Shown piece after piece: positions 7,890-16,258 of a stretch of 64,000 nt of DNA (its first letter is position 1; the number at the start of each line of letters is the position of its first letter). The position numbers and the translations under genes were made by a program. The stretch lies in assembly GCF_001279525.1 (NCBI RefSeq), contig NZ_LGDY01000002.1, positions 144,090 through 208,089 of the forward strand, in the 5' to 3' direction. The stretch comes from Nocardia sp. NRRL S-836 (GTDB taxonomy: Bacteria > Actinomycetota > Actinomycetes > Mycobacteriales > Pseudonocardiaceae). Below the pieces are notes generated by a model. It searched no databases and had not been told where the DNA came from. It saw nothing but the letters and a program-made list of their open reading frames with translations.

Positions 7890-9434
7890 TCAGAGCAGCT
7901 TGCCGGGGTTGAGGATGCCGGTGGGGTCCAGCCGCGCCTTCACCGCGCGCAGGACGTCGACGCCGATCGAGCCGATCTCGTTCTCCAGCCACGGCTGGTG
8001 GTCGCGGCCGACCGCGTGGTGGTGCGTGATCGTGCCGAGCTGTGCGATCGCCTCGGACGCGGCCACCTTGGCGCGCTGCCACTGGCCCACCGGGTCGGCC
8101 AGGTCGCGCGGGACGAGCACGGTGAAGTACAGCGAGGCGCCGGTCTCGTAGACGTGGGAGATGTGGCACATGACCACCGGGTCCCCCAGTTCCTCCGCCA
8201 AGGCCGCGCGCACGGCGTCACGCAGTTCCGAGATCCGCGACCAGTGGGTGGCGGTCTCCAGCGTCTCCACGCACACGCCGGCGTCCAGCAGCGCGTCGCG
8301 CTGACGAGGGCCGTTGTAACGCCCGTGCAGCCACGACGCGCCCATCGCACGGCCCAGGCGCACGACCCGATGGCCGCTCAACGAGCTCATGGACGCCGAC
8401 CGCGAACGGCACTCCCACCCGAGGATGACCAGGCACGGGTTGCGAACGCCGCGCAACCGCAGGTACCGCGTCACCACCGAGGCCTTGCCGCCGGCCAATG
8501 CCAGCGCCACCTCGGTCTCGTGCTCGTCGGACAGCCGCGTGATGTCGGCCGGCACGCCGTCCTGGGCTAGCGAGCGCACCAGGGCGACGCCCGCCTCCCA
8601 GCCGTCGACCACGAAGCCCTCGTAGCGCGGCGCGTGCGGCTTGGGCCGGACCCGCACCGAGACCTCGGTGATCACGCCGAACTGGCCCTCCGAGCCGAGC
8701 ACCAGCTGTTTCAGGTCCGGTCCCGCCGCCGAGGCCGGTGCGGTGCCCACGACCCACTCGCCGACCGGCGTGGCCAGGCGGACCGACTCGACCATGTCCT
8801 CGAACCGGCCGTAGCCCGACGAGGCCTGGCCGGCGGAGCGGGTGGCCGCGTAGCCGCCGATCGTGGCCCGTTCGAAGGACTGCGGGAAGTGGCCGAGGGT
8901 GAAGCCGTGCTCGCCCAGCAGCCGTTCGGCCTCCGGTCCGGTGACGCCCGCCTGCAGCACCGCCACCCGTGACACCGGGTCGACCGACACCAGCGAACCC
9001 AGACCCGCCAGGTCCAGTGCCACGACCGCGCTCTTGCCGCCGCGCACCGCCTCGACGCCGCCCACGACCGAGGTGCCGCCGCCGAACGGGACCACCGCCA
9101 CGTCGTGCTCGACGCAGACGCGCAGGACCTCGGCCACCTCCTCGGGTGACGCGGGGGCCACCACCGCGTCGGGCACGGCGGGGGTGCCGTGGCCGCGGTG
9201 GCGCAGCAGGTCGACGTAGGAGAGGCCGCCCGCGCGGTGCAGGCGGTCGGTGCCGGCCGCGCTGATGGTGCAGACGGCCTCCAGGGCCGTGAACGCGTCC
9301 GCGGACAGCGCGGAGGGCGGTGCCGCGACGGGCGTGGGCGTGAAGGGGTCGCCCAGGCCCACGCGGGTGCTCAGCCAGGCCAGCGCGTGCGGTGGCAGCG
9401 GGGTGGTCTCGGAGGTCCAGCGGGCCCTAGTCAC
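7890..9434 (-). CDS. FAD-binding oxidase, alkyl-DHAP synthase-like
   Basis: The product is about 514 aa with a PCMH-type FAD-binding domain. A PDAVVAPASPEEVAEVLRVC segment leads in (about residues 88-107), followed by VPFGGGTSVVGG and GHFPQSFERATIGGYAATRSAGQ-type motifs. The LVLGSEGQFGVITEV signature follows, and the protein ends with LDPTGILNPGKLL, the classic end of this family. The closest named relatives are alkyldihydroxyacetonephosphate synthase and D-lactate/glycolate oxidases. I prefer the GTG at 9434, because the upstream in-frame ATG at 9452 would overlap the divergent TetR start. It lies divergently from TetR-glpD, an arrangement I recall from mycobacteria (Rv2251/Rv2250c/Rv2249c), suggesting a shared glycerol-phosphate or ether-lipid role. 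The substrate is not established. Confidence 0.8.
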   Translation of the reverse strand: MTRARWTSETTPLPPHALAWLSTRVGLGDPFTPTPVAAPPSALSADAFTALEAVCTISAAGTDRLHRAGGLSYVDLLRHRGHGTPAVPDAVVAPASPEEVAEVLRVCVEHDVAVVPFGGGTSVVGGVEAVRGGKSAVVALDLAGLGSLVSVDPVSRVAVLQAGVTGPEAERLLGEHGFTLGHFPQSFERATIGGYAATRSAGQASSGYGRFEDMVESVRLATPVGEWVVGTAPASAAGPDLKQLVLGSEGQFGVITEVSVRVRPKPHAPRYEGFVVDGWEAGVALVRSLAQDGVPADITRLSDEHETEVALALAGGKASVVTRYLRLRGVRNPCLVILGWECRSRSASMSSLSGHRVVRLGRAMGASWLHGRYNGPRQRDALLDAGVCVETLETATHWSRISELRDAVRAALAEELGDPVVMCHISHVYETGASLYFTVLVPRDLADPVGQWQRAKVAASEAIAQLGTITHHHAVGRDHQPWLENEIGSIGVDVLRAVKARLDPTGILNPGKLL

Positions 9435-9450
9435 TGCTACAGTGTTACAC
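9432..9450 (+). promoter_or_regulatory. Probable TetR operator in divergent promoter
   Basis: CACTG-CTA-CAGTG (9432-9444) is a perfect inverted repeat, and the overlapping GTGT-T-ACAC (9442-9450) is another. Both sit between the oxidase start and the TetR ATG at 9451. The position fits autoregulation by the adjacent TetR protein; binding is inferred. Confidence 0.55.
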
Positions 9451-10017
9451 ATGACGTATCAACGTCACACCGATGACGCCCTGCTGGACGCGACCCGCGA
9501 GTGCGTGCTGGAGGTGGGGGTGCGCAGGACGACCCTCACCGACGTCGCGAAACGGGCCGGCGTGAGCCGCATGACGCTGTACCGGCGGTTCCCCGACGTG
9601 GACCACCTGGTGCGGGCGTTGATGACGCGGGAGTTCGCCGCGCTGCTCGACCGGACGAACGGGCGGGGCAACGCGCGTGAGCAGCTGGTCAGCCGCGCGG
9701 TCGACGCGATCAGGCTGCTCGGGGCGAACCCGCTGATGCAGCGGGTGCTGCAGCTCGACGCCGAGCTGATGCTGCCGTACCTGGTGGACCGGCTGGGCAG
9801 CACGCAGCGGCTGGTCGAGGAGTTCCTGGTCGCGCAGGTCGAGGCGGGGCACGTCGACGGCTCGATCCGGTTCGGGGACGCCAAGACGCAGGCGCGCGTG
9901 GTGCTGCTGACGACGCAGGGCATGGTGCTGTCGACGCGACCGGCCACGTCCGGGCTCGACCCGGCCGCGCTGCTGGACGAGCTCGCGAAGCAGCTGGACG
10001 GAGCGCTGAAGCCGTGA
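9451..10017 (+). CDS. TetR-family regulator of oxidase/glpD module
   Basis: The 188-aa product starts at the ATG at 9451; no Shine-Dalgarno sequence fits, so the transcript may be leaderless. The N-terminal helix-turn-helix is typical (residues about 25-50: LTDVAKRAGVSRMTLYRRFPDVDHLV). The C-terminal ligand-binding region (residues 60-188) is helical and family-specific. The gene overlaps glpD by 4 nt (GTGA) and faces the FAD oxidase across a short promoter with inverted repeats. It therefore probably represses both directions and responds to a lipid or glycerol-derived ligand. The ligand is unknown. Confidence 0.9.
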   Translation: MTYQRHTDDALLDATRECVLEVGVRRTTLTDVAKRAGVSRMTLYRRFPDVDHLVRALMTREFAALLDRTNGRGNAREQLVSRAVDAIRLLGANPLMQRVLQLDAELMLPYLVDRLGSTQRLVEEFLVAQVEAGHVDGSIRFGDAKTQARVVLLTTQGMVLSTRPATSGLDPAALLDELAKQLDGALKP

Positions 10018-11399
10018 ACACGTCGTTGAACGCCGCTCGCCGCCAGGAGGACCTCGAAGCGGCACAACGGGAGGTCGTCGACCTGCTCGTCATCGGCGGC
10101 GGCGTCACGGGCGCCGGGGTCGCGCTCGACGCGGCCTCGCGCGGGCTGCGGACCGTGCTGCTGGAGGCGCACGACCTGGCGTTCGGCACGTCGCGGTGGT
10201 CGAGCAAGCTCGTGCACGGCGGGTTGCGGTACCTGGCGAACGGCGACGTGAGGCTCGCACATGAGAGCGCCGTCGAGCGCGGTGTCCTGATGACGCGGAC
10301 CGCGCCGCACCTCACCCGCACGCTGCCGATGCTGTTCCCGTTGCACACCAACGCGAACCACTTCGTCATGGCCGGTCTCAAGGCGGGCAACGCGCTGCGC
10401 ATCGCCGCCGGCACCCCCGCGCACGTCCTGCCGCGGCCGCGCCGGGTGGACCGGCACGAGGCGCTGGCGTTGGTCCCCGGCCTGAGCCCCGAGGGCCTGA
10501 TCGGCGGCCTGCTCAGCTACGACGGCCAGCTGGTCGACGACGCGAAGCTGGTGGTGGCGCTGGCCAGGACGGCGGCGGGGCACGGCGCGCGGATCATCAC
10601 GCGCGCGAAGGTCACCGCGCTGGAGGGCGACGGCGCCGAGGCCGTGGACACGCTCACCGGCACCGCGTTCACCGTCAGGGCCAGGGCGGTGGTCAACGCG
10701 ACCGGTGTCTGGGCCGGGACGCTCGCACCGGTGCGCCTCAAGCCGTCCAGGGGCTCGCACCTGGTGGTCGACGCGAAGACCGCGGGCCTGAGCGGGACGG
10801 CGGTCACGATCCCGGTGCCGGGCGAGCGCAACCGGTACGCGCTGCTGCTGCCCCAGACCAACGGCCGCGCCCACCTCGGCCTCACCGACGAACCGGTCGA
10901 CGAGATCCCGGACGTGCCGGTCGTTCCGGAGTCCGATGTGGACTTCCTGCTGAAGACCGCTTCCCACGTCCTGCAACGGGAACTGACCCGGCAGGACGTC
11001 CTCGGCAGCTACGCCGGGCTGCGGCCGCTGCTGCAGGCCGAGGGCAGCACCGCGGACCTGTCCCGCAACCACACCGTCCACACAGCACCCAACGGCGTGG
11101 TCACGATCGTCGGGGGCAAGCTCACGACGTACCGCAGGATGGCGGCGGACGCGGTGAACGCGACCGGGCTGACGCGCGTTCCGTGCCGCACAAAGGACAT
11201 CCGGCTCGTGGACGACCGCCCGCACCCGACCACGCCCATCGCACCCGGCGTGACGGAGGCGGACGTCCTGCACGCCGTCCGGCACGAGGGCGCGCTCGAC
11301 GCCGACGACGTCCTCGACCGGCGCACCCGCATCGGCCTGGTGCCGGCCGACCGTGCGAAGGCCGGACCCGCCGTCGCCGCACTGCTCGCCACGGTGTGA
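10014..11399 (+). CDS. glpD: Glycerol-3-phosphate dehydrogenase (FAD)
   Basis: The 461-aa flavoprotein oxidises sn-glycerol 3-phosphate to dihydroxyacetone phosphate and passes electrons to the respiratory quinone pool. An FAD dinucleotide-binding motif lies near the N terminus (VIGGGVTGAGVALDAASRG, about residues 26-44). SSKLVHGGLRYL and NATGVWAG are family signatures, and VTIVGGKLTTYRRMA is the conserved C-terminal flavin contact. At 461 residues it is shorter than many GlpD proteins (about 500-580), so the C-terminal DAO_C domain is abbreviated. Its GTG start overlaps the TetR stop by 4 nt, so it is probably co-transcribed and co-regulated with it. A large hairpin follows the stop. Confidence 0.9.
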   Translation: MNTSLNAARRQEDLEAAQREVVDLLVIGGGVTGAGVALDAASRGLRTVLLEAHDLAFGTSRWSSKLVHGGLRYLANGDVRLAHESAVERGVLMTRTAPHLTRTLPMLFPLHTNANHFVMAGLKAGNALRIAAGTPAHVLPRPRRVDRHEALALVPGLSPEGLIGGLLSYDGQLVDDAKLVVALARTAAGHGARIITRAKVTALEGDGAEAVDTLTGTAFTVRARAVVNATGVWAGTLAPVRLKPSRGSHLVVDAKTAGLSGTAVTIPVPGERNRYALLLPQTNGRAHLGLTDEPVDEIPDVPVVPESDVDFLLKTASHVLQRELTRQDVLGSYAGLRPLLQAEGSTADLSRNHTVHTAPNGVVTIVGGKLTTYRRMAADAVNATGLTRVPCRTKDIRLVDDRPHPTTPIAPGVTEADVLHAVRHEGALDADDVLDRRTRIGLVPADRAKAGPAVAALLATV

Positions 11400-11403
11400 A
11401 AAA

Positions 11404-11452
11404 GGCGTCCGCGGGCACCTCCGGCGCGAAGCCGGTGGTACCCGCGGACGCC
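11404..11452 (-). terminator. Large hairpin between convergent genes
   Basis: Two 22-nt arms (11404-11425 and 11431-11452) pair with two mismatches around the loop GCGAA. On the minus strand the hairpin is followed by a run of five T (complement of 11399-11403), so it should end transcription of the Gly/Pro-rich protein gene. It may also act for glpD. Confidence 0.8.
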
Positions 11453-11475
11453 CTCAGCGCGAGGAAGAACGCCGG

Positions 11476-13245
11476 CTACTCGCCGATCACGGGCTTCGCG
11501 GCCCTGGGCGGGTCGACCAGGGCATCGCCCTCGATCCGCACCTTCCGCTTGTGCTCGTTCGAGCCGCCCTGCTGACCGGCCGCGCCGGCCATCGGGGCGC
11601 CACCCATCATGCCGCCGCCGGCACCACCGGAACCGCCACCGGAGGGACCGTGCGGCACGGCGCCACCGGCCGGGCCGGACGCGCCCGTCGCCATGACGCC
11701 GGCCGCGCCACCGTGCTGCATCGAGGTCGCACCGGTGACGCCACCGCCGACCGGGCCGCCGCCGAAGGCACCGGCGGGAATGCCGCCGCCTCCGCCGCCC
11801 ATGCCCTTCGGGATGCCGCCACCACCGCCACCGCCGCCACCCGCGTGCGGCGTGGACGACGAGGAGGACGTGGACGCCGTGTGGGGCTCGACGGCGGGCC
11901 GGTACCAGTCACCCGTGACCGGCGTGCCGATCGACGGCGGCTTGGTGCCGGTGTGGCCACCGGCCGTGGTCGTCGTGTCGTACTCCCAGTGGCCGGGCAC
12001 CCAGCGGCCGGGGCCGTTCTGACCGCCGGAGCCGCCGCCGGGTCCCTGGGGGTAGCCGGGCGAGGGGTACCCACCGGAGCCGGTGCCGGGGCCCTGCGGG
12101 TAGCCGGGCGAGGGGTAGCCGCCGGAGCCGGTGCCGGGACCGGGCAGGTACCCGCCGCTGCCGCCACCGGGCGAGGGGACGTGGTTGCCACCGCCGACAC
12201 CGCTGGCGCCGTGGCCGGGAGGCGTGTAGACGGGCTGGACGTGCGGTCCGGCCGCCGAGGTGCCGGTGTTGCCGCCGCCCTGGCCGACCGGGACGCCGCC
12301 GGGGTTGTAGACCGGCTGCACCTGCGGACCGCCGGCGCCGCCACCGGGGCCGCCGCGGTAGCCGCCCTGGTCGTGCGAGTACGTGCCGTTGGCGCCACCG
12401 GAGGCACGGTCCAGGTGGCCCGCGTCGATGCCGAGACCGCCGGAGGACGGGCGGGTGACGCCACCGCCGCCACCACCGGCGCCCTTGTGCGCCATCGCGG
12501 AGATCGCGTTGATGACCTGCTCGGCCGTCTGGGCGATCTGCTGGACGCTCTTGACGAGCTTCATCAGCTTCTGCAGCGAGCCGGCGAGCTTCTGCAGGAA
12601 GTCGGCGAGCTTCTTCGCGTACTTGACCGCGGTGGTCACGATGTCCGAGATCGCGCCCGCGATGGCGGCACCGAAGGTCAGGAACGACGCCGCGAGCCAC
12701 TGGATGATCTTCATGACCATGTCGGACACGGCCTGGCTGATCATGTCCATGATCATCTTGCGGACGGTGCCGACGAGCTGCCCGGCACCCTCGACAGCGC
12801 CCGCGATGCCCTGGGCGGCCTTGGAGAGCGACTCCAGGCCGCCGGCGTGCTTCTGGGCGGCCGCGCGGTACCCGTCCGCTGCCTTGCCGCCCCACTCGCG
12901 GGTCTGCTCGACGCAGATCTTCTGGTACTCGGTCGCGATGCCGTGCACCTGCTGGCCGGCCGACCGGAACGACTGGGCCATCTTGCCGATGGCCTCCGGG
13001 CTGCCGAGCAGGACGTCGAACGGCTCGCGCAGGAAGTCGACGTGGTTGATGGCCCAGCTGAAGCCGGCGGAGAGGAACCCGCTCAGCGGGTTGGTGGACA
13101 TGCCCACGATGTCCATGGCCGTGCTGGCGATGCCGAGGCCGGCCTGGACCCAGTCGCCCTTCTCGATCGCCGAGTAGGTGTTCGAGATGCTGGTGATCAG
13201 CTGCTGCGGGTCGGTGCCCTTGGCCTGCGTGGCGGGCGCGTTCAT
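11476..13245 (-). CDS. Large Gly/Pro-rich protein, type VII secretion substrate candidate
   Basis: The 589-aa product has an N-terminal helical domain (residues 1 to about 255). This contains a WGGKAADGYRAAAQKHA segment resembling the W-x-G turn of WXG100-like domains, followed by long amphipathic helices, some hydrophobic (SFLTFGAAIAGAISDIV). The rest is low-complexity Gly, Pro, Ser and Thr with a tandem repeat, plus poly-Gly runs, and has no signal peptide. Its ATG overlaps the EspC-like stop by 4 nt. An EspC-type partner, a WXG-like helical head and a disordered tail are typical of actinobacterial ESX/type VII-associated substrates. No ESX core genes are nearby, so the cluster would use a machine encoded elsewhere. 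Export is inferred. Confidence 0.75.
   Translation of the reverse strand: MNAPATQAKGTDPQQLITSISNTYSAIEKGDWVQAGLGIASTAMDIVGMSTNPLSGFLSAGFSWAINHVDFLREPFDVLLGSPEAIGKMAQSFRSAGQQVHGIATEYQKICVEQTREWGGKAADGYRAAAQKHAGGLESLSKAAQGIAGAVEGAGQLVGTVRKMIMDMISQAVSDMVMKIIQWLAASFLTFGAAIAGAISDIVTTAVKYAKKLADFLQKLAGSLQKLMKLVKSVQQIAQTAEQVINAISAMAHKGAGGGGGGVTRPSSGGLGIDAGHLDRASGGANGTYSHDQGGYRGGPGGGAGGPQVQPVYNPGGVPVGQGGGNTGTSAAGPHVQPVYTPPGHGASGVGGGNHVPSPGGGSGGYLPGPGTGSGGYPSPGYPQGPGTGSGGYPSPGYPQGPGGGSGGQNGPGRWVPGHWEYDTTTTAGGHTGTKPPSIGTPVTGDWYRPAVEPHTASTSSSSSTPHAGGGGGGGGGIPKGMGGGGGGIPAGAFGGGPVGGGVTGATSMQHGGAAGVMATGASGPAGGAVPHGPSGGGSGGAGGGMMGGAPMAGAAGQQGGSNEHKRKVRIEGDALVDPPRAAKPVIGE
12050..12145 (-). repeat. Tandem 48-nt coding repeat in Gly/Pro-rich tail
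   Basis: Two nearly identical 48-nt units (12050-12097 and 12098-12145) encode a GPGTGSGGYPSPGYPQ-like 16-residue repeat, and a degenerate partial unit lies on the 12050 side. Such repeats change copy number easily. Confidence 0.8.
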
Positions 13246-13553
13246 CCTCGGCCCTTTCCGGTGAAGCCGAACATGTTGTCGAGGTCGACCTGCTCGTACT
13301 GCTCGATGGTCTCCTTGAGCCCGATGCCCATGTCCATCAGCGAGTTGGCCGCCTTGCCCAGCCCGTCCTGCGACAGGCCGGCGGTCCGCAGGATGGCCGA
13401 GGCGAGGAAGCCCGCGAACACGCCGAACGCCTCGGTCGTGAGCGCACCCGGATCACACGTCTCCGTGGCCTTGCGCATCCGCTCGGTGAGCCCCTCCACG
13501 CTCTTGGCGTGGCTTCTGAGCTCTTCGAGGTCGAGATTGAAGTGACTGCTCAT
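13242..13553 (-). CDS. EspC-family type VII secretion target
   Basis: The 103-aa product starts at the ATG at 13553. Its pattern matches the ESX-1 EspC family: an N-terminal LDLEELRSHAKSVEGLTERMRKA helix (about residues 8-30), a middle hydrophobic helix (TTEAFGVFAGFLASAIL), and a second long helix ending SLMDMGIGLKETIEQYEQVD. There is no W-x-G. Members of this family are small helical proteins usually encoded beside a larger secreted partner, and that is the arrangement here, with a 4-nt overlap to the Gly/Pro-rich protein. The two are likely secreted together or form a heterodimer (inference). A YbaB-like gene lies just upstream on the same strand. Confidence 0.8.
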   Translation of the reverse strand: MSSHFNLDLEELRSHAKSVEGLTERMRKATETCDPGALTTEAFGVFAGFLASAILRTAGLSQDGLGKAANSLMDMGIGLKETIEQYEQVDLDNMFGFTGKGRG

Positions 13554-13572
13554 GCCTAACCCCCTCCTGCAC

Positions 13573-14031
13573 TCAGGCCATGACGTCGGGCGGGTTGGTG
13601 AAGTACTCGTCGTCGGGCCGCGTGTCCTTGCGCTCCAACTCCGACTTCGGTTCTTCCTCGTCGGTTCCGTCGCCCGCGTATCCGTTCGGCATCTGTTGCT
13701 TCACGAAGTCGAGCGCGGGGCTCTCGCCGACGAAGTCGGTCATGATCTGCACGACCCGCCCGGAGGCCTCGCGCTGGGCTTTCGAGGAGGCGGCCAGGAT
13801 GGCGGAGGCGATCTCGCCGGGGTCCATGCCGCGCGCCTCGGGCTTGATCCTCAGGTCGGTCAGCACCCCCGTGGCGTTGACGCTCACCGTGATCAGCCCG
13901 TCCGGCGAGCTGGCGCTCCCGCCCACGCCTCCGAGCTGGTCGCGGGCCTGCTCGGCCTGCTGCTTCGCCTGCTCGATCTTCGCCCCGTACTGGGCGAGCC
14001 ACTGGTCTGGCTCGATGGGCTGCATGGTCAC
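13573..14031 (-). CDS. YbaB/EbfC-family protein
   Basis: The 152-aa product starts at the ATG at 14031. It has an initial helix (WLAQYGAKIEQAKQQAEQARDQL), then an SPDGLITVSVNATGVLTDLRI strand region that is the hallmark of YbaB/EbfC proteins, then another helix. The acidic C-terminal extension (residues about 115-152) is not part of the family core. YbaB proteins bind DNA as dimers in a nucleoid-associated manner. In actinobacteria, however, YbaB-like genes commonly precede EspC and WXG-type genes, which suggests a role in that secretion cluster. The gap to the EspC-like gene is 19 nt, consistent with one operon of three genes. Confidence 0.85.
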   Translation of the reverse strand: MTMQPIEPDQWLAQYGAKIEQAKQQAEQARDQLGGVGGSASSPDGLITVSVNATGVLTDLRIKPEARGMDPGEIASAILAASSKAQREASGRVVQIMTDFVGESPALDFVKQQMPNGYAGDGTDEEEPKSELERKDTRPDDEYFTNPPDVMA

Positions 14032-14154
14032 CCCCGTTGAGTGAATCGGTCGTTCGTTCGATTCGCCGTAGACGCCCGTATCGTTTCACCCGTTCCCTGC
14101 TCATCGATACTTTGAGTCCGATTACCGCCATCCGGGCTAACGAAGGGGTGCACC

Positions 14155-15063
14155 GTGCCTGAGGGGGTGCTGGAGATCGACGCGGTCTCCAAGCGCTACG
14201 GAGAGGTCGTCGCCCTGCGGGACATGTCGTTCGACGTGCGTGCGGGCGAGCTCTTCGGGTTCGTCGGCAGCAACGGCGCCGGGAAGACCACGACCATGCG
14301 GATCGCGCTGGGCGTGCTCGCGGCCGACTCCGGCGAGGTGCGGTGGAACGGCAGAGCCGTCGACCTCGACACCCGGCGGCGGATCGGCTACATGCCGGAG
14401 GAACGCGGGCTCTACCCGCGCATGAAGGTGCTCGACCAGCTCGTCTACCTGGCCGAGCTGCACGGCATGGGCACCAACGCCGCGCACCGCAACGCGGAGA
14501 ACTGGATCGCGCGCCTCGGGTTGCGCGACCGGCGCGCCGACGAGGTGCAGCGGCTGAGCCTGGGCAACCAGCAGCGCGTGCAGCTGGCCGCGGCGCTGGT
14601 GCACGACCCGGACGTGCTGGTGCTCGACGAGCCGTTCTCCGGGCTCGACCCGGTCGCGGTCGACGTGATGAGCGGCGTGCTGCGCGAGAAGGCCTCCGCC
14701 GGGGTGCCGGTGGTGTTCTCCAGCCACCAGCTCGACCTGGTGGAACGGCTGTGCGACCGGGTCGGCATCGTGAGCGCCGGTGCGATGGTCGCGGTCGGAA
14801 CGGTGGACGAGCTGCGGGCGGGCGGGGTGTCGCGGCTGGTCGTTGAGTCGCCAACCACCGACTGGGCTGCCAGGCTGGACGGTGTGCGGGTGATCGAGAA
14901 GAACGGGACGCGCTGCGTGCTGGAGCTCGCGGACGACGTCGACGACCAGGCGGTGCTGCACGCCGCCCTGTCGGCGGGCCCGGTGCACGAGTTCTCCCGC
15001 CAGCGCCCGTCGCTGACCGAGCTGTTCCGCAACGTCGTCAGCACCGGGGAGCGGTCCGCATGA
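14155..15063 (+). CDS. ABC transporter ATPase, NatA-like
   Basis: The 302-aa ATPase starts at the GTG at 14155, preceded by GAAGGGG about 7 nt upstream. Walker A is GSNGAGKTT (residues 38-46) and Walker B is VLVLDEP (154-160). The signature is the variant LSLGNQQ (134-140), used by NatA/DUF4162-type export ATPases in place of LSGGQ. After about residue 215 comes the C-terminal accessory region typical of that group. It pairs with the permease gene that overlaps its end by 4 nt. The substrate could be Na+, a peptide or a drug; no residue in the sequence decides this. It faces the secretion cluster across a 123-nt divergent promoter region. Confidence 0.88.
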   Translation: MPEGVLEIDAVSKRYGEVVALRDMSFDVRAGELFGFVGSNGAGKTTTMRIALGVLAADSGEVRWNGRAVDLDTRRRIGYMPEERGLYPRMKVLDQLVYLAELHGMGTNAAHRNAENWIARLGLRDRRADEVQRLSLGNQQRVQLAAALVHDPDVLVLDEPFSGLDPVAVDVMSGVLREKASAGVPVVFSSHQLDLVERLCDRVGIVSAGAMVAVGTVDELRAGGVSRLVVESPTTDWAARLDGVRVIEKNGTRCVLELADDVDDQAVLHAALSAGPVHEFSRQRPSLTELFRNVVSTGERSA

Positions 15064-16241
15064 CCTCCACCAGGGCGGTCGGCCTGGTGGCGCGGCGCGA
15101 GTTCGTCACGAAGGTGCGCACCCGGTCGTTCCTCGTCGGCACAGCGGTGATCATCGCGGTGCTCGCGGGGTACGTGGTGCTGCAGTCGGTGCTGTTCGAC
15201 GACCACCAGCACAGCGTCGTCGGCCTGTCCGGCCAGGCGACGCAGCTCTCGGACCCGTTGCGGGAGAAGGCGAACGCGTTCGGCATCCAGCTGGAGACGC
15301 GGGACGTCACGACCGAGTCCGACGCGGAGCAGCTGGTGCGCGACGGCACGCTGGACGCGCTGGTGACCGGCGCCCCGCCGGAGCTGAAGATGATCGTCAA
15401 GGACTCCGGCGACCAGGTGCTGACCACGGCGCTGAACGACGTGCTGCGCCAGCAGGTCCTGGTCGCGCAGCTCGCCGAGACCGGCACCACGCCGCAGCAG
15501 GTCGCGGAAAGCCTCGCGAACGTGCGCGTGGCCGTGACCGCACTGGAACCCGTTGACCCGCAACGAGGTCAGCGCCTCGCGATCGGGCTGGTCGTGGCCG
15601 CGCTGCTGTACTACTCGTTGCTGGTCTACGGCACGATGGTCGCCCAAGGCGTGGTCGAGGAGAAGTCCAGCCGGGTCGTGGAGATCCTGCTCGCGACCCT
15701 GCGGCCCTGGCAGCTGTTGCTGGGCAAGGTGATCGGCCTCGGCGCGGTCGGGTTGCTGCAGCTGCTGGTGATCTCGACGGTCGGTCTCGCGCTGTCGTCG
15801 GCGTTCGGCGTGGTCGACGTCGGCTCGGTCGGCGGCACGGCGCTGGCGACCGGCGTGCTGTGGTACCTGCTCGGCTTCTTCCTGTACGCCACCGTGTTCG
15901 CGGCCGCCGCGTCGCTGGTGTCGCGGCAGGAGGAGCTGCAGTCGGTGCTGACGCCGATCAGCATGACGATCATCGTGGCGTTCGTGGCCGGCATCAACCT
16001 GATGATCGGCAGCCCGTCCGGGCAGACGGTGATGGTCCTGTCGCTGCTGCCGCCGTTCGCGCCGATCCTGATGCCGGGCCGGATGGCGATGGGCGTGGCG
16101 ACGCCGTGGCAGGTGGTGCTGGCGATCGTGCTGGCGCTGGCGTCCATCGCGGCGATCACGTGGCTGGGCGGCAAGGTGTACGCGAACGCCGTGCTGCGCA
16201 CCGGCGCCCGCGTCAAGCTCCGCGAGGCGTTTCGAACCTGA
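15060..16241 (+). CDS. ABC transporter permease, NatB-like
   Basis: The 393-aa membrane protein has one N-terminal helix (TRSFLVGTAVIIAVLAGYVVLQ, about residues 22-43), an extracytoplasmic domain to about residue 175, and then five or six helices. This is the ABC-2 type topology of NatB/YhaP-type exporters. The segment GVVEEKSSRVVEILLATLRPWQLLLGKVIG (about residues 196-225) is a strong family signature. The ATG at 15060 overlaps the ATPase stop (ATGA), so the pair is translationally coupled. The protein would act as a homodimer with two copies of the ATPase to export an unknown substrate. It ends 18 nt before the convergent photolyase gene, with no clear terminator between. Confidence 0.88.
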   Translation: MTSTRAVGLVARREFVTKVRTRSFLVGTAVIIAVLAGYVVLQSVLFDDHQHSVVGLSGQATQLSDPLREKANAFGIQLETRDVTTESDAEQLVRDGTLDALVTGAPPELKMIVKDSGDQVLTTALNDVLRQQVLVAQLAETGTTPQQVAESLANVRVAVTALEPVDPQRGQRLAIGLVVAALLYYSLLVYGTMVAQGVVEEKSSRVVEILLATLRPWQLLLGKVIGLGAVGLLQLLVISTVGLALSSAFGVVDVGSVGGTALATGVLWYLLGFFLYATVFAAAASLVSRQEELQSVLTPISMTIIVAFVAGINLMIGSPSGQTVMVLSLLPPFAPILMPGRMAMGVATPWQVVLAIVLALASIAAITWLGGKVYANAVLRTGARVKLREAFRT

Positions 16242-16258
16242 TGGCCAGGGCCTGACGG

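Noticed and set aside
11476..13245. Large Gly/Pro-rich protein as a collagen-like or PPE protein
   Set aside because: No regular G-x-y triplets and no Pro-Pro-Glu start; the EspC partner and WXG-like helix fit type VII targets better.
14043..14064. GAATCG-N10-CGATTC inverted repeat between the YbaB and NatA-like genes
   Set aside because: Six-base arms at this spacing can arise by chance in a short intergenic stretch.
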